Positions 1 through 9,258 of a DNA stretch of 64,000 bases are shown in pieces. Each line of letters starts with the position of its first letter. The first letter of the stretch is position 1. Source of the stretch: Butyrivibrio hungatei (GTDB taxonomy: Bacteria > Bacillota > Clostridia > Lachnospirales > Lachnospiraceae); assembly GCF_900101605.1 (NCBI RefSeq), contig NZ_FMUR01000011.1:62001-126000 (forward strand), in the 5' to 3' direction. A program made the position numbers and the translations under genes. The notes beneath the pieces were generated by a model. That model saw nothing but the letters and a program-made list of their open reading frames with translations, did no database searches and was not told the DNA's origin.

Positions 1-44
1 TCTCTATGGCCTTTTGATGACTTGTTCTTAGGGCAGATTGACAT
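1..44 (-). CDS. rpmF: 50S ribosomal protein L32 (5' end only)
   Basis: The first 14 codons of a minus-strand gene run off the left edge of the window. They read MSICPKNKSSKGHR, which matches the conserved N-terminus of clostridial ribosomal protein L32, a small zinc-ribbon protein of the large subunit. A strong ribosome binding site (AAGGAGGTG) precedes the ATG and a near-perfect promoter lies about 90 bases upstream. In many Firmicutes ackA, a DUF177 gene and rpmF are consecutive. Here DUF177 is not visible, and an AraC regulator with a membrane protein sits between ackA and rpmF. Only the start is seen, so the identification rests on these 14 residues. Confidence 0.85.
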   Translation of the reverse strand, partial: MSICPKNKSSKGHR

Positions 45-124
45 TTGAGTAACACCTCCTTACAGTAACCGTATAAGAAACTGCCTGTTTAGAAAGGCAA
101 TTGTTTACGTTTATTCATTAGCAT

Positions 125-161
125 ACCTATGTAGTATACTCATAGGTTTTTCATTTGTCAA
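125..161 (-). promoter_or_regulatory. rpmF promoter with overlapping palindrome
   Basis: Read on the minus strand, TTGACA (156-161) and TATACT (133-138) are separated by exactly 17 bases, an almost ideal vegetative promoter pointing at rpmF. The -10 box lies in the middle of an inverted repeat with 7-bp arms, ACCTATG (125-131) and CATAGGT (141-147). A palindrome centred on a -10 box is what a repressor operator looks like. In Firmicutes rpmF is often co-transcribed with fatty-acid and phospholipid synthesis genes, so a lipid regulator is possible, but the arms do not match a site I can name. Confidence 0.8.
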
Positions 162-174
162 CAGTTTTTTCGCA

Positions 175-1035
175 CTATCTATAGCAGTTTTGTGAGTACT
201 TTTTCGGTGATATACCCACAGATTTTGTAAATGCCTTAAGGAAGTTGCTGTAATCCGAAAAGCCGCACTCTTCGCAGACTTCGCTGACACCTTTTCCCTC
301 CGCCAAAAGCGACTTTGCAATAGAAATTCTTCTGGCTGTCATATATTTATTTATAGTCGTTCCCGTAGCCGATTTGAAAATTCTGCATATATAGGACTCG
401 CTTATGTAGAAATGCTTTGCAAGATCACCTATGCTTACGGGGTTCTGAATATTATTGTTAAGATACGAAAGGATCGCATCCACCTGCTCGTTATATGTGG
501 CAACTTCTTCATCCTGCTTATTGCTGTCTCTGTCGATAACAATCTTGTTGATCATCAAAAAGAGTTCGACAAATGTTGCCTTTTCCAGAAGGTCGTGTCC
601 GTAACCGTTGCTTGTAAGTATCTTATTTACAAAATAAAGAAATCTCTTTTGCTGTTCCTGATTGAGACTTATCTTGTGTGAATGCTCCTCTCCTTCTCTC
701 TCAAAGCATGCATTAAGATTTGTTTCCTCACTTGACACGCTCTTCATAAACTCAGGATCTATCATTATAACAATTCTTTCATGTAGCTCTTTGTCTATCT
801 GTGTAAGATAATGCGAATCATACTGGCTTATAAGAAAGATATCGCCCGGTGCAACATCGTAAAGCTTGTTATCGATAAGGAATTGCTTTCCGCCCGATAT
901 CGAATAATACAGTTCATAGCAATCGTGGATATGCATATCCATTGCCTTTTCATCCTTGTAAAGATGAGCGACGGAGAAATATTTCTTCTCCATGCTTTCA
1001 GCCATAGCCTCTTTGCAAGAGTTAAGTTCTTTCAT
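175..1035 (-). CDS. AraC-family transcriptional regulator with cupin sensor domain
   Basis: Cytoplasmic one-component regulator of 286 residues. Residues about 30-110 form a cupin-type effector domain (HIHDCYELYY, then VAPGDIFLIS), the usual sugar-sensing half of AraC proteins. Residues about 188-286 carry two helix-turn-helix motifs with the family signature around GFSDYSNFLKAFTKSVGISP. The start is supported by GAGAGGG just upstream. It starts 12 bases after a polytopic membrane-protein gene on the same strand, so the two are probably co-transcribed. The effector is not evident. Being inserted between ackA and rpmF, the pair looks like an accessory insertion in a conserved neighbourhood. 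Confidence 0.9.
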   Translation of the reverse strand: MKELNSCKEAMAESMEKKYFSVAHLYKDEKAMDMHIHDCYELYYSISGGKQFLIDNKLYDVAPGDIFLISQYDSHYLTQIDKELHERIVIMIDPEFMKSVSSEETNLNACFEREGEEHSHKISLNQEQQKRFLYFVNKILTSNGYGHDLLEKATFVELFLMINKIVIDRDSNKQDEEVATYNEQVDAILSYLNNNIQNPVSIGDLAKHFYISESYICRIFKSATGTTINKYMTARRISIAKSLLAEGKGVSEVCEECGFSDYSNFLKAFTKSVGISPKKYSQNCYR

Positions 1036-1047
1036 AGTGGTTCCCTC

Positions 1048-2745
1048 TCATTTAGAAAATCTCCATACGGGCGCTCCATAAACCTCATCAACCATTTCCA
1101 TATTGATACCCGGCCCGTATTTTTCATTCAAATAAACATATACATATCCGGCCTTTTCGCCCCCGCAGATAAAAAATACATCGTCTCTCTCCACAAGAGC
1201 CCTTGCAGGATTGGCAATCCCGGCCAGATTGGCGTGATACAGTCCTATGGGTGAAGGCATTACCCAACCTCCGAACGGACAAACATTTGCATAAAAGTCA
1301 AGATATTTTGCGTCAATATCAAAGATATTTCTCGCTCCGCTCAGATTGCTGTACAAAGTATCCACATCAGTGAAATAAAACCCGTCCAGATCCGTTATTG
1401 CTTTTACCTTGTCGTACATTCCGTCAGCTTCCGGAATAACGCGGCAATGCTTTTCGTTCACAAACGTATCGACTTTCCCCGCTCCAAATATAATAGTAAT
1501 AACAGCCGATAGAACGATTGCGCATATGGCAAATGTTTTTTTATATTTTTCGGTGGTGACTTTGGCAAGAAATTTATCAACGCACCCTTCATATATCAGA
1601 AATGTCAGTGTGAAGAATAACGCCGAAACCCAGATTCCGCATTCTACCCTCCACATTATTCGTCTGAAACACGTCAAACCATAATACTCAAAAAGTACAA
1701 AAAATGCCTGTAAAATAACGAAAATTTTGTATCTTTTCTCGAAAAAGATAAGCGCCAGTACTGCGATTGCAAGAAATGCAACGGAATAAGCCCCGTATTT
1801 CCAAGACTCTCCCATCTTTTCAAGTGAATCCGTAAGTACCTCGGCATTAAGTTTAAATCCGTCAACTCTGGTATTCTTACCGATCTCTTTCATCGTCTTA
1901 AGCCTGTCAAGCGTGAAATATTCGGTATCGTTCCAAAGCCACATGTCCATAAGTTTAAAATCTGTTTCGGTAAAGCCGGCGGCCAGGTATTCTTCTTCAT
2001 TCCAAGAAAAATTGAAATTACCAAAATCGCGCTTCTCGGACATTATATTATTCCAGTCGGTGTAATATCTCCACTCGGGATTCATGTAATAAGCGTAGAA
2101 ATTAGCCGCAAGCATCAGTACCGCGATTATCACAGGCACAGTGAAATATATTAAAGTCTTTTTGATCTTATCTTTAAGATTGCCTTTATAAAATAGCAGC
2201 ACCGTCAAAACAAACGGCCCCATCAAAGCGACACCCGCAACCCTGGCACCTACACCAACCGCAATTATTGCATTGGCAACAATCATGAGTATCAGCGACT
2301 TCTTTTCTTTAAAAAACTGCGCCAGGATAAGTGCCGCGCCTGCAACGCCATATAAAGTCGAGCTCTGTGTAAATTGAATATTCGAGTAAAAATCGTAAGC
2401 CAAAAGGAAATTAATAAGCACCGCAACAAGAATCGATGCCTTCATCGGAAGTCTGTCTGTGACAACAACACAGATAACGATAACGCTTAAAAGATTAAAA
2501 ATCAGATAAAGCCATAGATACCAGTTTACAAAAGGTATAACGGCATACATGAATTTCAGAAAATATCCGATGACAATATTATTAAAAATAAGGTACTGTG
2601 AAGGGCTGCCATAAGCTCCTGCCGCAATCAGATTCATGATGGAATCGTCGCTTGTGGCATATTTTAAATAGCCAAATACTATGCACAGAATAAAGTACAG
2701 TAAACTTATTCCGGACAGCACCGCCCATTTTTTTCTACTATACAT
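1048..2745 (-). CDS. Polytopic membrane protein, possible GT-C-like
   Basis: About 565 residues with roughly ten hydrophobic segments in the N-terminal two thirds and a soluble C-terminal tail of about 130 residues. After the first membrane segment comes an acidic motif (ATSDDSIMNL) placed like the catalytic Asp loop of GT-C glycosyltransferases. This is an architectural resemblance only; I do not recognise the family. The ATG at 2745 is chosen because GGAGAGAGG lies just upstream; the longer frame would begin with TTG right beside the ackA terminator. No clear promoter is visible between that terminator and this gene, so it may depend on readthrough. It pairs with the downstream AraC gene. 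Confidence 0.65.
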   Translation of the reverse strand: MYSRKKWAVLSGISLLYFILCIVFGYLKYATSDDSIMNLIAAGAYGSPSQYLIFNNIVIGYFLKFMYAVIPFVNWYLWLYLIFNLLSVIVICVVVTDRLPMKASILVAVLINFLLAYDFYSNIQFTQSSTLYGVAGAALILAQFFKEKKSLILMIVANAIIAVGVGARVAGVALMGPFVLTVLLFYKGNLKDKIKKTLIYFTVPVIIAVLMLAANFYAYYMNPEWRYYTDWNNIMSEKRDFGNFNFSWNEEEYLAAGFTETDFKLMDMWLWNDTEYFTLDRLKTMKEIGKNTRVDGFKLNAEVLTDSLEKMGESWKYGAYSVAFLAIAVLALIFFEKRYKIFVILQAFFVLFEYYGLTCFRRIMWRVECGIWVSALFFTLTFLIYEGCVDKFLAKVTTEKYKKTFAICAIVLSAVITIIFGAGKVDTFVNEKHCRVIPEADGMYDKVKAITDLDGFYFTDVDTLYSNLSGARNIFDIDAKYLDFYANVCPFGGWVMPSPIGLYHANLAGIANPARALVERDDVFFICGGEKAGYVYVYLNEKYGPGINMEMVDEVYGAPVWRFSK

Positions 2746-2783
2746 AACCTCTCTCCATAAAATCGATCGCAGCGCCAATACAG

Positions 2784-2810
2784 AAAAAAGCCGACTAAAA
2801 AGCCGGCTTT
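2784..2810 (-). terminator. Intrinsic terminator of ackA
   Basis: On the minus strand a 7-bp stem AAAGCCG/CGGCTTT with a short loop is followed by a run of six T, directly after the ackA stop codon. Confidence 0.85.
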
Positions 2811-2815
2811 AAAAG

Positions 2816-4009
2816 TCACTTGCAAAGAGCGTATGTGTCGCGAGCGATCGCAAGCTCTTCATTTGTAGGAACAACCATAAGTGTTACCTTGCTATCAGGA
2901 TTAGAAATAATCTCTTCCTTACCACGTACAGTATTAGCCTCTTCATTCAGAGAAGCTCCGATAAATCCAAGGCCGTCAATTATGATTTTACGAGTAAAGC
3001 CACTATTCTCGCCCACACCGGCTGTGAAGCAGATTGCATCAACTCCGCCCATAGCTGCAGTATAAGCGCCAATGTATTTTACAACTCTATAGGCGAATGT
3101 GTCAACTGCACGTTTAGCGCCTTCATTTCCGTTGAGATATCCTTCTTCAAGATCTCTGAAATCGGATGAGAGTTCGTTCGAAAGACCAAATACGCCTGAC
3201 TTTTTATTAAGAACATTGTTTACTTCAGCAACGGAAAGATTTTCCTTCTTCATAATGAACTCTACTACAGAAGGATCGATGTCTCCCGTTCTTGTTCCCA
3301 TGATAAGTCCCTCAAGAGGTGTAAGTCCCATTGAAGTATCGATGCACTTACCGTTCTTAACGGCAGATACTGATGCACCGTTACCGAGATGACAAACGAT
3401 GATCTTAAGGTCATTTATGTCTTTTCCGAGAATCTCGGCAGCTCTCTTACTTACGTAAGAATGGCTTGTTCCGTGGAAGCCGTATCTTCTGATTCCGTAC
3501 TTCTCGTAATATGAATAATGAAGTCCGTAAAGGTAAGCGTTCTCAGGCATTGTCTGATGGAAAGCTGTATCAAATACGGCAACCATAGGTACGCCTGGCA
3601 TTGCCTTCTGGCAAGCTTTGATTCCGATAAGGTTTGCAGGATTGTGCAAAGGAGCAAGATCGCTTACATCCTCAATAGCCTTGATTACTTCGTCATCTAT
3701 AACAACAGACTTTGTAAACTTCTCACCACCGTGAACGATACGATGTCCTACGGCTCCGATCTCATCAAGAGAAACAACACCGTTCTCCTTGTTTGTAAGT
3801 GCTTCGATCACAAGCTCGATAGCCTTGTTGTGATCCGGCATGGGAGTTTCAACAGTGATCTTATCTTTTCCTTCGGGTGTGTATACTATTCTGCTTCCGT
3901 CAATACCGATTCTCTCGCAGAGACCTTTGCAGATAACCTGCTCGCTCTCTGAATCGATAAGCTGAAATTTAAGCGAAGAGCTACCACAGTTAATAACTAA
4001 AATTTTCAT
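2816..4009 (-). CDS. ackA: Acetate kinase
   Basis: Interconverts acetyl phosphate plus ADP and acetate plus ATP, giving the last ATP-forming step of acetate fermentation in the cytoplasm. The 397-residue length is normal. Hallmarks of the ASKHA fold are present: the N-terminal NCGSSSLKF phosphate motif, VHGGEKF, GFHGTSHSYV and LGNGASV. No pta gene is adjacent, so phosphotransacetylase must be encoded elsewhere. AAGAGG precedes the ATG. Divergent tmcAL lies upstream, an arrangement common in Firmicutes, and a strong terminator follows. Confidence 0.98.
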   Translation of the reverse strand: MKILVINCGSSSLKFQLIDSESEQVICKGLCERIGIDGSRIVYTPEGKDKITVETPMPDHNKAIELVIEALTNKENGVVSLDEIGAVGHRIVHGGEKFTKSVVIDDEVIKAIEDVSDLAPLHNPANLIGIKACQKAMPGVPMVAVFDTAFHQTMPENAYLYGLHYSYYEKYGIRRYGFHGTSHSYVSKRAAEILGKDINDLKIIVCHLGNGASVSAVKNGKCIDTSMGLTPLEGLIMGTRTGDIDPSVVEFIMKKENLSVAEVNNVLNKKSGVFGLSNELSSDFRDLEEGYLNGNEGAKRAVDTFAYRVVKYIGAYTAAMGGVDAICFTAGVGENSGFTRKIIIDGLGFIGASLNEEANTVRGKEEIISNPDSKVTLMVVPTNEELAIARDTYALCK

Positions 4010-4124
4010 ATCAAATTGCCTCTTTTCAAATGTAATATTATAATCAATGATACTTATAATACTATTTCATAACAATAGAAAAAATGTACAAAAATTAAAA
4101 ATTTTTGAAAGCGTTTACACCAAG

Positions 4125-5390
4125 ATGAAAACTGTAGGAATCATTGCTGAGTTTAATCCGTTCCATAACGGCCATAAATTTCTCATTGAAGAGAGCAAAA
4201 AAAGAACCGGTGCAGACTACTGTGCAGTAGTCATGAGTGGTGATTTTGTGCAGCGCGGAGCACCCGCAGTAACCGATAAATTTACAAGAGCAAGAGCCGC
4301 TCTTCTTTCAGGCGCAGACCTTGTTTTGGAACTTCCGTCATATTATGCTCTCGGAAGCGCCGAGTACTTTGCTTCCGGCGCCGTTTCCCTTTTAAACAAG
4401 TTAAATTCAATAGATTATCTGTGTTTTGGAAGCGAATCTGAAGACATAGATTTATTATCCGATATCGCAGACATTTTAAACGCTGAATCAGATTCATTCA
4501 AACGCAATATAAAAGAAAATACAAAAAGCGGAAAAAGTTATGCCTCATCACGCGAAAGCGCAGTATTTTCCGAGCTTTACAGTGCTTCAGGATCTCTGCA
4601 CGATCATCACAAAGAAGCCGAGATCAAAAAAGCGCTTACATTACCAAACAATATTCTCGCAATTGAGTACCTGCGTGCATTAAAGCGAACAAACAGCCGG
4701 ATTTCTCCGGTTATGATAAAAAGAATCGGTGAAAACTATCATTCAACGGATATTTCCGAATACTCTTCCGCCACTGCGATAAGAAACAGCATCAGCAAAA
4801 ATGCAGTCGGCAGCTTTATGCTCCCAGGCTCCGTAAAAAATGCTATGCCGGAAGAATCATTTAACTTATTGAATGATAAGCTTACATGCGGAGATTATGT
4901 AAAAGATGACATTCTTAACAATCTCCTTTATTACAAGCTCCTGCAGAACAAAGGCGATTTCACGCCTTTCCTTGACGTAAGCGAAAGTCTTTCAAACAAG
5001 ATAAACAAAAATATAGATAAATATGATACTTTTGACGGATTCTGCAACATTCTTAAATCAAAAGACCTCTCCCACACTCGCATAAGCAGATGCCTTATGC
5101 ACATTCTTCTTGATATCAAAACCAGCAACATGCAGGAATATAAGGATGACAACTTCACCTCTTTCATCAGGATCCTCGGACAAAAAAAGAGTTCTTTTCC
5201 CCTGCTTGCAAAAATAGGCGAAGCCTCTGAAATTCCTGTTATCAACAGACTGAAAGATGCAGAGAAACTCCTTGATCCGTTATCTGTGCAGCTTCTAAAC
5301 GAAAACCTTACCGCATCAAAAGTCTACAATCTTTTATGCGGCAAGAAAAACGTCAGTGAATTCAGTCTTCCGCCGATCATACTTCGGTAA
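4125..5390 (+). CDS. tmcAL: tRNA(Met) cytidine acetate ligase
   Basis: TmcAL (formerly YlbM, DUF795) uses acetate and ATP to form N4-acetylcytidine at the wobble base of elongator tRNA-Met. The 421-residue protein opens with MKTVGIIAEFNPFHNGHKF, whose HNGH is the HIGH-type nucleotidyltransferase motif, followed by MSGDFVQRGAPA, both typical of the family. I chose the ATG at 4125 because homologues begin at this point; the open frame extends 26 codons further upstream without family similarity. Its ribosome binding site is weak. Pairing with ackA fits an acetate-using enzyme, although the adjacency may only reflect conserved order. Confidence 0.93.
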   Translation: MKTVGIIAEFNPFHNGHKFLIEESKKRTGADYCAVVMSGDFVQRGAPAVTDKFTRARAALLSGADLVLELPSYYALGSAEYFASGAVSLLNKLNSIDYLCFGSESEDIDLLSDIADILNAESDSFKRNIKENTKSGKSYASSRESAVFSELYSASGSLHDHHKEAEIKKALTLPNNILAIEYLRALKRTNSRISPVMIKRIGENYHSTDISEYSSATAIRNSISKNAVGSFMLPGSVKNAMPEESFNLLNDKLTCGDYVKDDILNNLLYYKLLQNKGDFTPFLDVSESLSNKINKNIDKYDTFDGFCNILKSKDLSHTRISRCLMHILLDIKTSNMQEYKDDNFTSFIRILGQKKSSFPLLAKIGEASEIPVINRLKDAEKLLDPLSVQLLNENLTASKVYNLLCGKKNVSEFSLPPIILR

Positions 5391-5415
5391 AAATGCCTTA
5401 AAACGGCGTTTTTTT
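5389..5415 (+). terminator. Intrinsic terminator of tmcAL
   Basis: The stem AAAAATGCC/GGCGTTTTT (one G-T pair, 7-base loop) ends in seven T, overlapping the tmcAL stop codon. Confidence 0.8.
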
Positions 5416-5543
5416 CGGATTGCAGACGTCTTTTTACCGTGCTAACATATACATGTAGAACTTTATATTTACGATTTTGGCTAATCTTATTGTTTTTCTT
5501 ACTATGCTAAAAAATATTCAGACCGACTTCGAGGGAGATTTCA

Positions 5544-7655
5544 ATGGGACTTGTTACATTAACCAAGGGACAGATCGTGCATAAAGCGATGTCCGACACA
5601 GTAAATACTTTAGAAATTCTTGTAAAAGGAAAAATCAAAGCAACCGATCAATTCACTTCATTTGTTATAAATGTCGGCGGAATCATCGGTCTGGTTGAAT
5701 CCCCTTCGAAAGAATATCAGTACACATACGAAGTTCTTGAAGATTCATCCGTTTACACTTATCCGTACGAAGGAACCGACGACCTTCTTGCAATGCTTAA
5801 ATGCAACGATAAAATCATTTCTTATCTCGCTTTACAATCCATTTCGACAACTCATGACCTTTTCTCAGAATATGAGCATCTTTTTGAATCAGCTCTTTTA
5901 GAATTTAAAAAAATAAAATCTGATTATGCGGACTATCCAGACCTTTGCATAAAAGCAGGTGAGGTGCCCGCAAGATTTGAAATGCTCGAACTCATAGTTC
6001 CTCCCGTAAAAAACAACATGATAGCAAGCTGGGAATACGACTTTTACAAAAGCCTGAAGGAACATGAGTCTTCTCTTTCAAAATCTTTCTACGCATTAAG
6101 TCCCGATATTGCAATAGGGGCGATCATGATCGCAGAAAAGAACCAAAAACTCATTGCCGTTTCAATCAAATTCCTTACGGCTTACAAAAAACAGCTGGGC
6201 AGGAATACCGCCAATTTCTCCGATGCACTGAAGGTAATAAATTCAAAGATTGAAAATAACGAAAGAGCTTTGGAAGGAAATGAAAATGGACCTGTCATAA
6301 CAAACGCTCTTGCCGCCATCCTTACATATTCGGAGTGCGGCTTTGAGCTGTCCGCCAAATTCAATGATGAGATCTCAAAGTTCAAAGAAAGCGATTCCCG
6401 CTATGATACATCCGACGAAGCACGTCTTCTCAGAAAAAATATCTCATCTTCTTTTTATAAAATATATAAAAAGGTCTTTTTAAAGAGTCTTTCCGATAAA
6501 GACCTGCCTATAGAGATCAAAATGTTCCTTATGTTTGGTTTTGTGGATGAAGAACTCGCAAGCGAAAAAAACACCGCAATACTCTGCAACATAGCAAAGT
6601 CCTACGTTCCCGATCCCGAAGGCAATATACTCCTTCTTTCTGAGTGGCTTGAAAAAATCTACAAACTTCAGGCCGAGCCTTCAAGAAATGAGTTTGATCA
6701 GGACTGGGAAACATTCCTTCGCGAACAAAAAGCTACGGGGGCTCTTAGACAGGAACAGATTGATGCTATGATAAACAATCCCGAAAGCCGTCTTGATTTC
6801 GAGATAAACAATCTCTTTTCACTCGGAAACAGGATAACGTTCGGAAGAATCTCGCTGTTTGTTCCGGTATTTGATTCCATGAATGTTCTAAGACCGCTCA
6901 ATCTCGCATATATGACCGCGGCCAAGATAAAAGAACATATCACAAAGATAAAGAATATCGACTTTGGCGTATTTTGCAGACAGGCCGTTTATTCCAACAC
7001 CGACATCGGAATAACACAGATCTACCATGATGTAGAAGTCGAACCCTATATAATACTTATGCCGAATGCGGGAACCCGAGCTACTTTGTGGCAGGAAATC
7101 GAAGGCAAAAAACGAAATACCAAAGCCCGGATGCTTATCTCGATATTCAACCTCGAAAATACCGAAGATTGCATGATAAGGCTACTTGGCGAGTTCAGAT
7201 GGGAAATGTGCAAAACGGAACAGGGCGTACACTGGAATGATGTAACGGACCCTTCCCTTACTTCCATGTACTGCGACTATCTGCAGTTCTTTAAGAAAAA
7301 CCAGACTCTTTCAGCAGAGCAAAAAGACAAGCTGCGCCTTGATTTAAAAAAGCACAACAACAATTACAAGAGCATATTTATAAGCGATTATCTCTCTTAT
7401 CTTAAATTTGAAGCAAACGGGTCTCTGAGACTTAACAAAGTCGTGAGAGAAATCCTTTTTAAATCATGTCCTTTTTCAAAAGAGTACCGTGAATCCGTTT
7501 ATGACAATCCGCAGTACAAAGAACTCATAAATCACTACACGGCACACAATGTAAATGTTATAAGACCTCTTCGAAATCTTAAATTAAGACTGATAAAAGA
7601 AGGTCTGAAAGTTCCGCATGAACTGACAGACCAACTTGATTATCTTGATAAATAA
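5544..7655 (+). CDS. Large protein with cyclic-nucleotide-binding-like N-terminus
   Basis: 703 residues without signal peptide or membrane segments, so probably cytoplasmic. Residues about 1-115 resemble a cNMP-binding/CRP-type beta barrel (LTKGQIVHKAMSDTVNTLEI, VKGKIKATDQ, GGIIGLVES), with the GxIIGL turn where CRP proteins have their ligand loop. The other 580 residues are mixed and largely helical with no family I recognise. No helix-turn-helix is apparent at either end, so it is not an ordinary CRP regulator. The start is set by GAGGGAGATTTC before the ATG. It stands alone between a terminator and the convergent end of uxaA. Function unknown. Confidence 0.7.
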   Translation: MGLVTLTKGQIVHKAMSDTVNTLEILVKGKIKATDQFTSFVINVGGIIGLVESPSKEYQYTYEVLEDSSVYTYPYEGTDDLLAMLKCNDKIISYLALQSISTTHDLFSEYEHLFESALLEFKKIKSDYADYPDLCIKAGEVPARFEMLELIVPPVKNNMIASWEYDFYKSLKEHESSLSKSFYALSPDIAIGAIMIAEKNQKLIAVSIKFLTAYKKQLGRNTANFSDALKVINSKIENNERALEGNENGPVITNALAAILTYSECGFELSAKFNDEISKFKESDSRYDTSDEARLLRKNISSSFYKIYKKVFLKSLSDKDLPIEIKMFLMFGFVDEELASEKNTAILCNIAKSYVPDPEGNILLLSEWLEKIYKLQAEPSRNEFDQDWETFLREQKATGALRQEQIDAMINNPESRLDFEINNLFSLGNRITFGRISLFVPVFDSMNVLRPLNLAYMTAAKIKEHITKIKNIDFGVFCRQAVYSNTDIGITQIYHDVEVEPYIILMPNAGTRATLWQEIEGKKRNTKARMLISIFNLENTEDCMIRLLGEFRWEMCKTEQGVHWNDVTDPSLTSMYCDYLQFFKKNQTLSAEQKDKLRLDLKKHNNNYKSIFISDYLSYLKFEANGSLRLNKVVREILFKSCPFSKEYRESVYDNPQYKELINHYTAHNVNVIRPLRNLKLRLIKEGLKVPHELTDQLDYLDK

Positions 7656-7664
7656 ATCTTTAAA

Positions 7665-9167
7665 TCATAATGTAACGCCGCGCTTCCATATTGCCATATC
7701 GTGGAAGCCGGCAATCTCACTTTTAAGCTTCTCGCCGGATGCCGCATTAAGGATCATATCAAAGAGTTCCTTAGCAAGTTCGTCAAAGCTCTTTCCCTCA
7801 AGAATATCTCCCGCAGAAAAATCTATCCAGTTATTCTTCTTATCCCTGATCCTGTTGTTACTTGAGATCTTAAGCGTAGGTACGGGACATGCAAACGGCG
7901 TTCCTCTTCCCGTTGTGAAAAGAACTATCTGAGCGCCCGATGCAGCAAGTGCCGTAGCCGCACAAAGATCGTTACCGGGTGCGCAAAGAAGGTTAAGTCC
8001 CGTGGTGTCCGTTACCTCACCGTAATCAAGGACGTTCATAACCGGGAAACTTCCCGACTTCTGTGTACAGCCAAGCGACTTATCTTCAAGCGTTGTGATT
8101 CCGCCCGCTTTGTTTCCGGGTGAAGGATTCTCATATATAGGCTCTCCTAGTTTGGTAAAATACTCTTTGAAATTATTGATCATATCAACGGTATCATTGA
8201 AAGTATTTTTATCCTTGCATCTGTTCATAAGAAGCGTCTCCGCGCCGAACATCTCAGGCACTTCCGTAAGTATCGATGTTCCGCCGCGTCTGATCGTCAT
8301 GTCTGAAATACGTCCGACCAGAGGATTGGCCGTTATTCCGGAAAAGCCGTCGCTTCCGCCGCACTTAAGGCCGATAACAAGCTTTGAAGTGCTGACTTTC
8401 TCTCTTCTGTCTCCAGATGCCGCATCGATGATTTCTTGAAGAAGTTTTATGCCGTCTTCCATCTCATCATCCGATTCCTGGCAAACAAGGAATTTGATCC
8501 TGTTCTCATCAAAATTTCCAAGATAAGGTTTTAAAACATCTATATTGCTGTTCTCACAGCCAAGTCCCACAACAAGCACACCGCCTGCATTCGGATGCTT
8601 TATAAGATCTGACAGTATCGTTCTTGTATACTCCTGATCGCCTCCGGTCTGCGAACATCCGTAGTTATGCGTAAAAGCAACGACTTCGTCAATGCTTCCC
8701 TTGACCATGTGATTTCCCTCTTTTGCAAGGGCTGTTGCGATATTATTGACACATCCCACCGTCGGGATTATCCATATTTCGTTTCTGATACCGACTCTTC
8801 CGTCATCTCTTACATATCCGTGAAAAAAGCTCTTTTCTTTTCCCATCATCTTGAGTTTCCCGGATATATCCTCCGCATCCGGTCTGTACTCATATTGAAG
8901 AATACCGTCAAGCTTAGTCTTTGTATTATGTGTATGGATCCATGATCCGGGCTCCGTATTCTCAGTAACGCGCCCTATCGGGAAGCCGTATTTGATAACT
9001 TCCTGATCGTGTCTGATTTCTTTTACGGACATCTTGTGTCCCGAAGGAATATCTTCTCTTGCCTTGATAACAGATCCGTCCGAAAGCGCGATCTCATCCC
9101 CCGCCTTTACGGCTTCAAGACAAACAACAACATTGTCCTTCTCATTGATTTTTAGATATTTGCTCAT
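7665..9167 (-). CDS. uxaA: Altronate dehydratase
   Basis: UxaA dehydrates D-altronate to 2-keto-3-deoxygluconate in the galacturonate branch of hexuronate breakdown. The 500-residue length fits the Firmicutes enzyme. The N-terminal 90 residues form a SAF domain (GSWIHTHNT), followed by the UxaA/GarD catalytic region with NYGCSQTGGDQ, GLGCEN, GLKCGGSDGFSG and LCAPGNDL. A related galactarate dehydratase is possible by family, but divergence from uxaC and a shared regulator favour altronate. AGAGG precedes the ATG. The promoter has a LacI-type operator at its start point. No uxaB or kdgK is in the window. Confidence 0.92.
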   Translation of the reverse strand: MSKYLKINEKDNVVVCLEAVKAGDEIALSDGSVIKAREDIPSGHKMSVKEIRHDQEVIKYGFPIGRVTENTEPGSWIHTHNTKTKLDGILQYEYRPDAEDISGKLKMMGKEKSFFHGYVRDDGRVGIRNEIWIIPTVGCVNNIATALAKEGNHMVKGSIDEVVAFTHNYGCSQTGGDQEYTRTILSDLIKHPNAGGVLVVGLGCENSNIDVLKPYLGNFDENRIKFLVCQESDDEMEDGIKLLQEIIDAASGDRREKVSTSKLVIGLKCGGSDGFSGITANPLVGRISDMTIRRGGTSILTEVPEMFGAETLLMNRCKDKNTFNDTVDMINNFKEYFTKLGEPIYENPSPGNKAGGITTLEDKSLGCTQKSGSFPVMNVLDYGEVTDTTGLNLLCAPGNDLCAATALAASGAQIVLFTTGRGTPFACPVPTLKISSNNRIRDKKNNWIDFSAGDILEGKSFDELAKELFDMILNAASGEKLKSEIAGFHDMAIWKRGVTL

Positions 9168-9191
9168 TTGTTACCTCTTTATTACCCTCAT

Positions 9192-9245
9192 AAAAATGTA
9201 AGCATTTACATTTTTAATCATATCCATATTATAACCACTCGTCAA
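9192..9245 (-). promoter_or_regulatory. uxaA promoter with LacI-type operator
   Basis: On the minus strand TTGACG (9240-9245) and TATGAT (9217-9222) are 17 bases apart. Immediately downstream, at the expected start point, lies a 24-bp palindrome (9192-9215) with perfect 10-bp arms AAAAATGTAA and TTACATTTTT around GCAT. Its TGTAA...TTACA core is typical of LacI-family operators. The regulator is probably the LacI protein encoded at 10781-11803. Confidence 0.85.
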
Positions 9246-9258
9246 CGAATTTTTGCTA

